Assembly: GCA_007133365.1 (NCBI GenBank)
Contig: SLMV01000155.1
Span: 1 to 21,404, forward strand
Source of the DNA: Clostridia bacterium
GTDB lineage: Bacteria > Bacillota > Sulfobacillia > SLMV01
DNA: 21,404 bases
Direction: 5' to 3'
Shown here: piece by piece, positions 1-6,788 of the stretch
Position numbering within the stretch: position 1 is the first letter of the stretch
Layout: each line of letters opens with the position of its first letter
Made by a program: the position numbers and the translations under genes
Notes under the pieces: generated by a model
What the model saw: only the letters and a program-made list of their open reading frames with translations
Database searches by the model: none
Told to the model about the DNA's origin: nothing

Positions 1-342
1 CGGCCCGACACGAAAGCGGCGCCGGAAGCCCGTCCGGAACCCAAACCCGAACCAAAACCGGAACCCAAACCCGAACCAAAACCGGAACCCAAACCCGAAG
101 CCGCCCCATCTTCCGAGGCCGGCAGCGAACAGGTCACCGCTCCCCTTGCGGGAAGCATTATGGAAATCTTCGTCAGCACGGGTGATGCGGTCAGCGCCGG
201 GGATACGCTCCTGACCCTTGAAGCCCTCAAATTAGAAAACGAAATCGTCGCACCGGCAGACGGCACCATTGCCACCATTGACGTTAGCGCTGGTGATACG
301 GTCGAAAACGGCGACGTGCTCATTACGATCGATCCAGCATAG
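1..342 (+). CDS. Biotin carboxyl carrier protein / biotin-lipoyl attachment domain (5'-truncated by window edge)
   Basis: The frame is open from base 1 to the TAG at 340-342, so the start lies upstream of the window. The visible part is a flexible linker of repeated Glu-Pro-Lys-Pro units (about bases 37-99) followed by an all-beta biotinyl domain of about 70 residues. The expected biotinylation site is the lysine in EALKLENEI; most biotin carriers have EAMKM, so both flanking methionines are leucine here. The domain pattern (TAPLAGSI near its start, then P-ADGTI, GDTVENGDVL) is typical. Such a carrier ferries carboxyl-biotin between active sites. The next gene, 30 bases downstream, encodes a carboxyltransferase, so the two very probably form one enzyme: pyruvate carboxylase, oxaloacetate or methylmalonyl-CoA decarboxylase, or transcarboxylase. 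A lipoyl protein is less likely given this neighbour. Confidence 0.88.
   Translation, partial: RPDTKAAPEARPEPKPEPKPEPKPEPKPEPKPEAAPSSEAGSEQVTAPLAGSIMEIFVSTGDAVSAGDTLLTLEALKLENEIVAPADGTIATIDVSAGDTVENGDVLITIDPA
37..99 (+). repeat. 24-base perfect tandem repeat encoding the Glu-Pro-Lys-Pro linker
   Basis: Bases 37-60 and 61-84 are identical 24-mers and 85-99 repeats the first 15 bases, giving about 2.6 copies. The unit codes for EPKPEPKP. It is an in-frame minisatellite that sets the length of the linker before the biotinyl domain. Proline/charged linkers of this kind keep swinging domains extended and mobile. Confidence 0.9.
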
Positions 343-372
343 CCGGAGGTCTTAGCCTAAAGGAGGTCATTG

Positions 373-1716
373 ATGAACGTGAGTCGCAAAGTGAAGATTA
401 CAGATACCACCTATCGAGATGCTCATCAGTCCCGTATGGCCACTCGGATGAGCACAGCGGATATGCTCCCGGTGGCGGAAGATATGAACCGTATGGGTTT
501 TTGGGCCCTCGAGATGTGGGGGGGCGCAACCTTTGACAGCGCCCTGCGTTTTATCAAAGAAGATCCTTGGGAACGAATTCGAACCCTACGGAAGCACATT
601 CCCGATACCAAGTTTATGATGCTCTTAAGGGGTCAGAATCTGCTCGGATACCACCATTATCCGGACGATGTGGTGACGGCCTTCATCGAGGCCTCGGTCC
701 GAAACGGCATCGATATCATTCGAATTTTCGATGCCCTGAATGATATCCGTAATATGCAGCTTTCCATCGAGACGACGAAAGAAGTGGGCGGACACGCCCA
801 GGCGGCTGTCAGTTACACCATCAGTCCGGTCCATGACATTCCCCATTACGTGGAAATGGCAACCGAGCTGGAGCGAATTGGCGCTGACTCGCTTTGCATT
901 AAGGACATGGCCGGCCTGCTCACCCCTTATCGCGGATATCGTCTGGTCAAAGAGCTAAAAAAAGAGATCCAAATTCCCATAGAGATCCACTCACATATGA
1001 CCAGCGGTATGGCAGCCATGACGTACCTTAAGTGCATCGAGGCTGGGGCCGATATCATCGACTGCTGCCTGAGTTCTTTCGCCGACGGCTCTTCTCAGCC
1101 ACCCGCCGAAAGCATGGTCGCGGTGCTAGAGGAATCCGAATATGAGACCGGCCTTGACCTCGAAATGATGGAGGGGGCGAATAAGCACTTCAATGCCCTA
1201 AAAGAAAATTACGAGGAATTCTTCACCGAGGCCAGCACGGATGCCCGGGTTTTGATCTATCAGATTCCCGGCGGCATGATCTCGAACCTACGGTCGCAGC
1301 TGGCGGCTCAAGGCATGGCGGAAAAAGCCGAGGAGGTGCTCACCGAGGTTCCGCGCGTCCGAGAAGAAATGGGTTATCCCCCCTTGGTAACGCCCATGAG
1401 TCAGATCGTCGGCACCCAAGCGGTTTTGAACGTGGCGACCGGTAACCGCTACTCGGTTAAATCGAAAGAGATTCGCGACTATGTTCGCGGCCTTTACGGC
1501 CGACCGCCGAAGCCGATCTCAAAAGAAATAAAGGAACTCATCATCGGGGATGAAGAAGTGCTTGAAACCCGTCCCGCTGATCAATTGGAACCCATGATGG
1601 AAAAGGCCGAAAAGGAGATTGCCCAGTACATCCGGCAACCCGAAGACGTTTTGTCCTACGTTTTGTTCCCGAAACCAGCGTTGGAGTTCTTCGAACATCG
1701 CGAACAAAATAGCTAA
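373..1716 (+). CDS. Biotin-dependent carboxyltransferase subunit (PycB / OadA / transcarboxylase 5S family)
   Basis: A 447-residue carboxyltransferase that moves CO2 between carboxybiotin and a keto acid or acyl-CoA. The ATG at 373 sits six bases after AAAGGAGG; the in-frame TTG at 370 is too close to that site. The TIM barrel starts with ITDTTYRDAHQS, where D16 is the expected metal ligand. K177 in CIKDMAGLL is the expected carbamylated lysine. H206 and H208 in EIHSHMTSGM are the other metal ligands. A post-barrel domain with IPGGMISNL and GTQAVLNV follows, as in pyruvate carboxylase subunit B and oxaloacetate decarboxylase alpha. The protein ends after the conserved helical domain, so biotin is carried by the separate upstream protein rather than fused. 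HSH instead of the usual HTHDTSG resembles transcarboxylase 5S. The window does not decide between pyruvate carboxylase, decarboxylase and transcarboxylase. Confidence 0.85.
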   Translation: MNVSRKVKITDTTYRDAHQSRMATRMSTADMLPVAEDMNRMGFWALEMWGGATFDSALRFIKEDPWERIRTLRKHIPDTKFMMLLRGQNLLGYHHYPDDVVTAFIEASVRNGIDIIRIFDALNDIRNMQLSIETTKEVGGHAQAAVSYTISPVHDIPHYVEMATELERIGADSLCIKDMAGLLTPYRGYRLVKELKKEIQIPIEIHSHMTSGMAAMTYLKCIEAGADIIDCCLSSFADGSSQPPAESMVAVLEESEYETGLDLEMMEGANKHFNALKENYEEFFTEASTDARVLIYQIPGGMISNLRSQLAAQGMAEKAEEVLTEVPRVREEMGYPPLVTPMSQIVGTQAVLNVATGNRYSVKSKEIRDYVRGLYGRPPKPISKEIKELIIGDEEVLETRPADQLEPMMEKAEKEIAQYIRQPEDVLSYVLFPKPALEFFEHREQNS

Positions 1717-1735
1717 GAAACGCCTTTCAACGATT

Positions 1736-1767
1736 AAAGGCGGGAGCACTCGAGTGCTCCCGCCTTT
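1736..1767. terminator. Bidirectional intrinsic terminator between convergent genes
   Basis: This is a perfect 16-base inverted repeat centred at 1751/1752. Its GC-rich core (GGCGGGAGCACTC and its complement) is flanked by AAA on the left and TTTTCT on the right. It therefore reads as a stem-loop with a U-tract on both strands. It can end the carboxyltransferase transcript (+) and the DUF1405 operon (-), whose last codon is only 8 bases away. Confidence 0.92.
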
Positions 1768-1774
1768 TCTCATT

Positions 1775-2389
1775 TCACTCTCCTTGACTCGCCGCCGAGT
1801 CAAGACCCCTCGGCATTCCCCGATGATAATAATAGGCCCGCAGCATAAAGGCGAGCGCAATCACACTCGTGATAATGGCCAAAACCATGGCCAGGGTGAC
1901 GGTATCCCGAACGGGTAAGGTCGGATGCACGCCGGCGTAATAATCAAGAAAATCGTTGACGAAAAACCACACCAAAGGCACCAGCAATCGACCCATCTTT
2001 CGAACGGGAAAGCCCCATCCAAAGGCCAAACCCTCGAGGAGAAGACCAATATGACTTACAAACAGCACGACATCCATCGGGAGTGCGGGCGAACCAACCC
2101 ACCAGGAATGGCCGATGATGGCGATGGTCCAAAGTCCATATTTGATGGCGCTCGCAAAGGCAAGGGCATCCCAAAACGTACTGGGTGCTCCCCGTAGGCG
2201 CCGCCAAAGCGCAAAGGCAACAAACGCGGCGGCCAATGGACAGTCCGGCACTACCGGCCAATAATACCAGGGCGTGGCAGCAAGTTGCCCATAATACCAA
2301 AAGAAGCCGACGAACGCCCCAACGGCATTGAGCCCCAAGATGATCCGAAGTACCCAAGGATCATTTATCCAGCATCGCCAATTTTGCAT
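1775..2389 (-). CDS. DUF1405 family integral membrane protein (YpjA-like)
   Basis: A 204-residue polytopic membrane protein of unknown function. It matches the DUF1405 pattern: an early helix with GFFWYYGQL, the VPDCPLAAAF segment, IKYGLWTI, and a DFLDYYAGVHPTLP segment before the last helix. About six hydrophobic stretches are visible. The ATG at 2389 has GGGAG eight bases upstream. It is the last gene of its operon, 13 bases after the stop of the 679-residue exported protein. In Bacillus subtilis the DUF1405 gene ypjA lies beside qcrABC and the sporulation gene ypjB; no cytochrome bc genes are present here. The function is unknown in both settings. Confidence 0.8.
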   Translation of the reverse strand: MQNWRCWINDPWVLRIILGLNAVGAFVGFFWYYGQLAATPWYYWPVVPDCPLAAAFVAFALWRRLRGAPSTFWDALAFASAIKYGLWTIAIIGHSWWVGSPALPMDVVLFVSHIGLLLEGLAFGWGFPVRKMGRLLVPLVWFFVNDFLDYYAGVHPTLPVRDTVTLAMVLAIITSVIALAFMLRAYYYHRGMPRGLDSAASQGE

Positions 2390-2402
2390 CCATACCGCTC
2401 CC

Positions 2403-4442
2403 TTACCTGCCCGAATTCAGACCGATCGCCAATACTTCAACGGTTTTCGCCTCGGTAAACGTCGCCGAATAATACTGAGACGACCCATCGGAGAAGCGCC
2501 AACTGTACCTTAAGTTTACCGCGCCCGTTACCGTAAAGCGACCCGGACGTTCCCACAGCACCTCAAACGTTTCACCCGGATCGAAGTGCACGCTTAGGTT
2601 TTCCACTTCCTCGGGGGGCTCCACCTCCACCCTTATTTCATACGTTGCGGGCCTTCCGGTCACCCAGGTAACCGGTCCTTCGAGATGGATCTCCGGTTCG
2701 AGCGCTCGGGAGGTTTCATAGGTGATGACCGCTTCCTCTTCACCGTTTTCGAATTCATCCTCGAATGTCCAGTCTTGTTCACGCAACGTGCGGCCGGTTT
2801 CCGAGATCGACGCCACTTTTACACGTTGATCCTGATCCTTCGGGGTCAACCGAAAGTCACCGGCTAAATGATTTGGATCACGAAGGATCTCCTCGCGATC
2901 TCCCCCATAACGAAATATCCAATGGTCGTGCTGGTGGGGATCCGGCCGCTGAAGCGTGGTACTCTTGTTTTGATAAGTCGCATAAATGCGCGGTGGTGAA
3001 ACGGCCTCGGACAAATCCATTTCCCGTTCCGGGCCTTCGTCCGGTGCCGGTCGGCCCCGCCCCCAGGTCATCACCGCGCCAATAACGCCGAAGGTCCGAT
3101 CCGCCAGGCGTCCGACCTGATGCCACACACCGCGATCGGCGGTGAAAGACGGTGTGAATCCGAGTTTTGCTAGAACGACTTCCACCACCTGTTCATCTTG
3201 TCCGAGCCGCCCGCCCACCGGGATAAACAACTGCTGACTGCTACCGGCAGGCATCGCCGTGGCCGAGGCCGTCTCGGTCCACCAATCATTGGCTCGAATA
3301 TCGGCACGAATGAGTTGCCACCAGTTGGGCGCTTCGACCACAACTCGGGCGGCATCAAAGGGCTTGGCCTTTCGTCGCGCGGCCTCAAGCTGTTGATTGC
3401 CTTGAATGGTGATCTCGCCATCGCCCCAGGGCAAAACGACCACTTCCGGTAATTGATACGCCAAAACCCCTTCATCGAGACCATATTGTGCCGCCAACCA
3501 TTCCAACGCTTCCCAACGCCCTCGGCGAAATAGTTGAGGCACAAGATAATCATTGAGAAACCGGAGCCCTCGACGTTGTAAAAATCGAACCAGCCCAGAG
3601 CGAAGATCTCCGTCTAAAGGAACATCATACAAAAGATCCCGAGTCAAGGAATCTTGCGGCGACACCTGACTAAAATAGCTATGACGGGCGCAGTTGACGG
3701 CAACATATTCCAGATAGCCCTGGGACACGTGCACGGATCTGCCCTCACCGCTGGCCGGCCCGACTTCCCCTAAGGAGCGCAATCGCTCATTGGTCATGAT
3801 TTGCTTCATCCGCGCAGGATAGCGACTGGATAACCATTGCAAAAACCCGGCCGAACTTCCTTGAAAACTCATGCGCTCGGACAACAGAAATTCATGGTAT
3901 AAGGGCTCGTAGAGCAATCGCGTTCGTTTTGCAACAAAGGAGGTTACCGATCGATAGTCCGGCGCCGCCCATCGCTCTTGCGCTTCGATACGATGAAGAT
4001 GGCGCTCGCCGCGAAAGGATTCCACAGCGACTAATACCTGCTGCATGAAGAGAACTTCAGCGGTGACCGCCCCTCGCCCGGGAGGTCCAACCATCACCCA
4101 TTGCCCTCCGAAAGTCCGCGGCTCGAGTTGATCGAGCCAGTGACTAACCGGAATGGCCGCGCCACCGACCGTCACCAAATCAGCCCCGCCCAAACGTCGT
4201 TCGAGCTGGCGAAGCTGTTTCAGACTCTCGCCGAAATCCCCGGTCAAGTTGAGAGTGGTCGTTTGATACTCCTGTTGTCGTAACGAATCCACTAGGACAC
4301 TCACATTCGAATACGGCGGGGCTGTGACCACGATGACGCGATCCCGGTCATCGGCTCCCTCTGCCCAGACCACGTTGCCCGTACTGATCAAACTCAACAG
4401 CAATAAAACTGCGGTCAGCCGCAACCCTTTTCCCTTTTTCAT
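2403..4442 (-). CDS. Exported protein of unknown function with degenerate lipase-like N-terminus
   Basis: 679 residues from the ATG at 4442, which lies 7 bases after the upstream stop with a GAGAGGGTG site in front. A longer reading to 4505 would overlap the upstream gene and hide the signal peptide. Residues 1-27 are a classical signal peptide: KKGKG, a leucine-rich core, then VWA before the predicted cut. Residues 35-120 run strand-helix-strand in the order of alpha/beta-hydrolase lipases: RVIVVTAPPYSN, a helix, YQTTTLNLTGD, a helix, ADLVTVGGAAIP, then WVMVGPPGRG. The nucleophile-elbow position reads GGAAIP instead of GxSxG, so no catalytic serine is evident. A long helical, Trp/Arg-rich middle follows, with an acidic segment near residue 580. 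The last 100 residues look like an Ig/PKD-type beta-sandwich. I do not recognise the family. It probably acts outside the membrane in binding or structural roles. Confidence 0.75.
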   Translation of the reverse strand: MKKGKGLRLTAVLLLLSLISTGNVVWAEGADDRDRVIVVTAPPYSNVSVLVDSLRQQEYQTTTLNLTGDFGESLKQLRQLERRLGGADLVTVGGAAIPVSHWLDQLEPRTFGGQWVMVGPPGRGAVTAEVLFMQQVLVAVESFRGERHLHRIEAQERWAAPDYRSVTSFVAKRTRLLYEPLYHEFLLSERMSFQGSSAGFLQWLSSRYPARMKQIMTNERLRSLGEVGPASGEGRSVHVSQGYLEYVAVNCARHSYFSQVSPQDSLTRDLLYDVPLDGDLRSGLVRFLQRRGLRFLNDYLVPQLFRRGRWEALEWLAAQYGLDEGVLAYQLPEVVVLPWGDGEITIQGNQQLEAARRKAKPFDAARVVVEAPNWWQLIRADIRANDWWTETASATAMPAGSSQQLFIPVGGRLGQDEQVVEVVLAKLGFTPSFTADRGVWHQVGRLADRTFGVIGAVMTWGRGRPAPDEGPEREMDLSEAVSPPRIYATYQNKSTTLQRPDPHQHDHWIFRYGGDREEILRDPNHLAGDFRLTPKDQDQRVKVASISETGRTLREQDWTFEDEFENGEEEAVITYETSRALEPEIHLEGPVTWVTGRPATYEIRVEVEPPEEVENLSVHFDPGETFEVLWERPGRFTVTGAVNLRYSWRFSDGSSQYYSATFTEAKTVEVLAIGLNSGR

Positions 4443-4449
4443 GATGCTT

Positions 4450-5103
4450 TCACCCTCTCGGATCGTTGGCGAGATCATCCCGTTTGACCCAGCCGCTATT
4501 TTCAATCACCCAAATTGCCGCCGGCGTCTGCGATTTGAGCGCCTGTTCCAACGCTTGATCCCAGTTTGTCGGATCGTGGTAGACGTCAAATTCATCGTTT
4601 AAGCGGGCAATCACTCCCAAGTGGGCCGTTTCACCGGTCTCAAGCACCACTTGCTTATCGGGAACATCCAGCACGATGGTGCCATCCGCTCCCACCTTTC
4701 GTATCCATAGGGGCACTTCGTTAAATCTAGATTCGTTTTGCGGAAACAAGAGGCGCTCGGGAAGGGTCCCGATCGGCTGTAGATGTCCGGCCGCCCATTC
4801 TTCCGGCACGGCCACCCGGTACAAAAGTTTGAACGGCTCATCCGAAGGCACGTCATGACTAAATAGCTGGCCGTTCACCCATCCCGCAATTGGGGTTTGA
4901 ACCACCGGTTGTGAAGGGGTATCAAACAAGGTCCGACATTCCAATGAAAGCAAAAGAAAATGATCCTTTGGGCCTTCCAATTCAAAAGCCGTGCCGCTCG
5001 GCGTCCCCGTCACCCCCAAGCGGTTGATCCGGTCCCGGCCCAACCATCCTCCCAACAACACCAACAACCCGACAATTCCCCATACCATCCAACGACAACG
5101 CAC
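4450..5103 (-). CDS. Membrane-anchored extracytoplasmic protein of unknown function
   Basis: 217 residues beginning with GTG at 5103, seven bases after AGGAAGG. Residues 6-22 form one hydrophobic segment after a basic start, so it is a type II anchor or an uncleaved signal. The rest is soluble, predicted mostly beta, with one acidic helix-forming stretch near the C-terminus (NWDQALEQALKSQTPAAIW) and a single cysteine (C56, SLECRTLF). No family is recognised. It is the first gene behind a good promoter at 5136-5164. Its stop lies 7 bases before the 679-residue exported protein, so the two are surely cotranscribed and probably act together on the cell surface. I infer no enzymatic activity. Confidence 0.7.
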   Translation of the reverse strand: MRCRWMVWGIVGLLVLLGGWLGRDRINRLGVTGTPSGTAFELEGPKDHFLLLSLECRTLFDTPSQPVVQTPIAGWVNGQLFSHDVPSDEPFKLLYRVAVPEEWAAGHLQPIGTLPERLLFPQNESRFNEVPLWIRKVGADGTIVLDVPDKQVVLETGETAHLGVIARLNDEFDVYHDPTNWDQALEQALKSQTPAAIWVIENSGWVKRDDLANDPRG

Positions 5104-5135
5104 AGTATCCTTCCTTTTATTAGTCTATTAGGAAT

Positions 5136-5164
5136 ATTTTACCAACTAGTGCGGAGAATAACAA
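5136..5164 (-). promoter_or_regulatory. Sigma-A-type promoter for the exported-protein operon
   Basis: Reading on the minus strand, TTGTTA (5164-5159) and TAAAAT (5141-5136) are separated by exactly 17 bases. The -35 matches the consensus at 4 of 6 positions and the -10 at 5 of 6. It lies about 30 bases before the GTG start at 5103. Confidence 0.6.
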
Positions 5165-5240
5165 CGGGGAGAATCCCGATATGCGAACGTCACGCCATGA
5201 ACCATACGGCCGAAAAACCAATCCTATTGGGATAGACTAA

Positions 5241-5272
5241 CCCCTCGGCCGACCGGATGGCCGTCCGAGGGG
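5241..5272 (-). terminator. Stem-loop downstream of ireB, possible weak terminator
   Basis: CCCCTCGG at 5241-5248 pairs with CCGAGGGG at 5265-5272. The inner bases extend the stem with two mismatches to a GGAT loop. It lies 42 bases past the ireB stop on the minus strand. The U-tract is poor (TTAGTC), so termination may be partial or may need Rho; the hairpin could also protect the 3' end of the ireB transcript. Confidence 0.55.
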
Positions 5273-5313
5273 CCACGATGTGACCCTTAATCTAAAGACA
5301 GAATGCTCAACGA

Positions 5314-5601
5314 TTAGGATTTGTCTTGATAAAGCGGATGATGAGTGACATAAAACCGAACCAGCTCTTCGATCGCTTCGTCGCGTTCGATTTTGGAGGT
5401 CAATGCCCGCGCGTTTCGGTGGGCCGTGATATAAGCAGGCTCACCCGTCAGCAGATAGAACGCCATCTGTTGGACAGGATCATAGCCCTTCTCCTCGAGG
5501 GCCTGATATATTTTGAATAATACGTCCGAATATTTGCCGGTATCGCTCGACGGCAAGGGCTCTCGAATAATACGGGTATCTCGACTTTTCTCCTCGGACA
5601 T
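5314..5601 (-). CDS. ireB: IreB family regulatory phosphoprotein (UPF0297)
   Basis: 95 residues from the ATG at 5601, which has GGAGG nine bases upstream; an upstream in-frame ATG at 5670 lacks a usable site and adds a non-conserved head. The core matches the family: a KIYQALEEKGYDPVQQMAFYLLTGEPAYI segment (read in pieces: IYQALEEKGYDP, FYLLTGEPAYIT), then ARALTSKIERDEAIEELVRFYV. In Enterococcus faecalis IreB is phosphorylated on N-terminal threonines by the PASTA kinase IreK and limits cephalosporin resistance. Candidate sites here are T9 and T21. In most Bacillota it sits between alaS and ruvX; neither is next to it here. Confidence 0.9.
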   Translation of the reverse strand: MSEEKSRDTRIIREPLPSSDTGKYSDVLFKIYQALEEKGYDPVQQMAFYLLTGEPAYITAHRNARALTSKIERDEAIEELVRFYVTHHPLYQDKS

Positions 5602-5694
5602 CGAAATCGGCCTCCAAATCGACCAGCAGAACTGGCGCCTTTGCCTTTCCTTCTCGTTAATCAAACGCATCCGTTCTTACCTTTCGACCTCATA

Positions 5695-5739
5695 AAGCAG
5701 GTCTCCTCCTTTGCCGGGTAAACCCGACGGCGCCTGCTT
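5695..5739 (-). other. Stem-loop with an embedded Shine-Dalgarno sequence in the ireB leader
   Basis: On the minus strand AAGCAGG (5739-5733) can pair with CCTGCTT (5701-5695). The enclosed bases include a GCCG/CGGC hairpin around GGGTTTACCC and an AAAGGAGG motif. That motif stands before an ATG at 5693 that opens only a ten-codon frame ending at 5661. The stretch 5602-5804 between ireB and yhaM holds no other gene that I can support. It may be a leader control element or simply the end of the yhaM transcript. Confidence 0.35.
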
Positions 5740-5804
5740 CCAAACTAATGGTGGCCGCCCTATCCCCTTCAGCCGCTGGCATCCGGTCCAAAAGCGCCCA
5801 TCAA

Positions 5805-6788
5805 CTAACCCTCGCGGCCATCCTCCGGGACCCACAAAAATCGCTGCAACAACCGATCATACTCCGACCATTTTTGACCCCTTTCCCGGGCATGTTGACT
5901 CGAGGTGATGACCTGGCTGACCTTACCGCTAAATAGATCCGCTTGGTGAAGTGCCATGGCTTCGGCAGTTTGCGGGAGGATGGGAGCCCCATAGCTATGC
6001 TCTCCGTGGTGGCTCAGGATCAGGTGCTCAAGGTGTAACGCCGTCTCGTTCGGAAAATGCGCCATCCCAAAAAGCCAATCCCGGACGCGGCCATAGCCGA
6101 GCGCAATATGTCCCAACAAACGCCCGGCGGGGGTATAATCAATATGGGTCCGGTATTCGTATTCATCAATCTTGCCGACATCGTGAAGAAGCCCACCGGC
6201 GATCAGTAGGTCGCGGTTTAGAGGCTGAAGCATTGGTTTTTGATACGAAAGAAGCAGACGAACAACCTCAAGAGAATGTTCCAATAACCCATTTAGATAG
6301 TTGTGATGGACCTGTTTCGCGGCCGGTGCCCAGATGTACGCCTGGTAAAATTCGGGCTCGCCGAATCGTCCACATAATAATTCCGAAAGAGCCGGATCTT
6401 CGACCGTTTCAATGGTTTGCCAGAGGGTTGCCTCCATCGTTTCCAATGGATACGGGCTGCTTGGGATAAATCGATCGGGATCGACTCGATCCTCCGAAAC
6501 CGCCTGAATATCTCGAACAATGAGCTGCGGTCGGCCCCGATATTCCTCCACGAACCCGCGGACACCGACCACATCCCCAACGGAGAATCGTTCGGCCAAT
6601 GCGTCCGCATTCTCCCATGCGCGCCCGGTAATGGCACCGCTTCGATCCGAAAAACCCAGGTCGAGATAATGTCCCTTGTCAGGATCACGAAAAGCCCGGC
6701 GGTTCTTACGAGACACCACGGCCAAAAGGGTCACTTCTTGGCCCGGTCCAAGATCCCTAATCATCGGGTTCTTGCCGGAAGCACTCAT
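5805..6788 (-). CDS. yhaM: 3'-5' exoribonuclease YhaM (OB-fold plus HD domain)
   Basis: 327 residues. The ATG at 6788 has GGAGG seven bases upstream and overlaps the nitroreductase stop as ATGA; the earlier GTG at 6803 would run through that ribosome site. Residues 15-95 form a nucleic-acid-binding OB-fold (VTLLAVVSRKNRR, then RGRPQLIVRDIQ). The HD phosphohydrolase domain follows: LLEHSLEVV with H171, LLHDVGK with H202 and D203, and ILSHHGEH near 260. This is the YhaM arrangement. The enzyme degrades RNA and DNA from the 3' end with a divalent metal, and in Bacillus takes part in mRNA turnover. The ATGA overlap indicates translational coupling to the nitroreductase. Confidence 0.92.
   Translation of the reverse strand: MSASGKNPMIRDLGPGQEVTLLAVVSRKNRRAFRDPDKGHYLDLGFSDRSGAITGRAWENADALAERFSVGDVVGVRGFVEEYRGRPQLIVRDIQAVSEDRVDPDRFIPSSPYPLETMEATLWQTIETVEDPALSELLCGRFGEPEFYQAYIWAPAAKQVHHNYLNGLLEHSLEVVRLLLSYQKPMLQPLNRDLLIAGGLLHDVGKIDEYEYRTHIDYTPAGRLLGHIALGYGRVRDWLFGMAHFPNETALHLEHLILSHHGEHSYGAPILPQTAEAMALHQADLFSGKVSQVITSSQHARERGQKWSEYDRLLQRFLWVPEDGREG

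Noticed and set aside
37..99. CRISPR or other functional repeat array
   Set aside because: The repeat is in frame, has no spacers, and simply encodes the Glu-Pro-Lys-Pro linker.
5602..5670. Longer ireB starting at the ATG at 5670
   Set aside because: The 23 extra residues are not conserved in IreB proteins and the ATG at 5601 has a good GGAGG site.
5951..6469. 172-codon plus-strand frame over yhaM
   Set aside because: It is a shadow of yhaM, with no start signal and no recognisable protein character.
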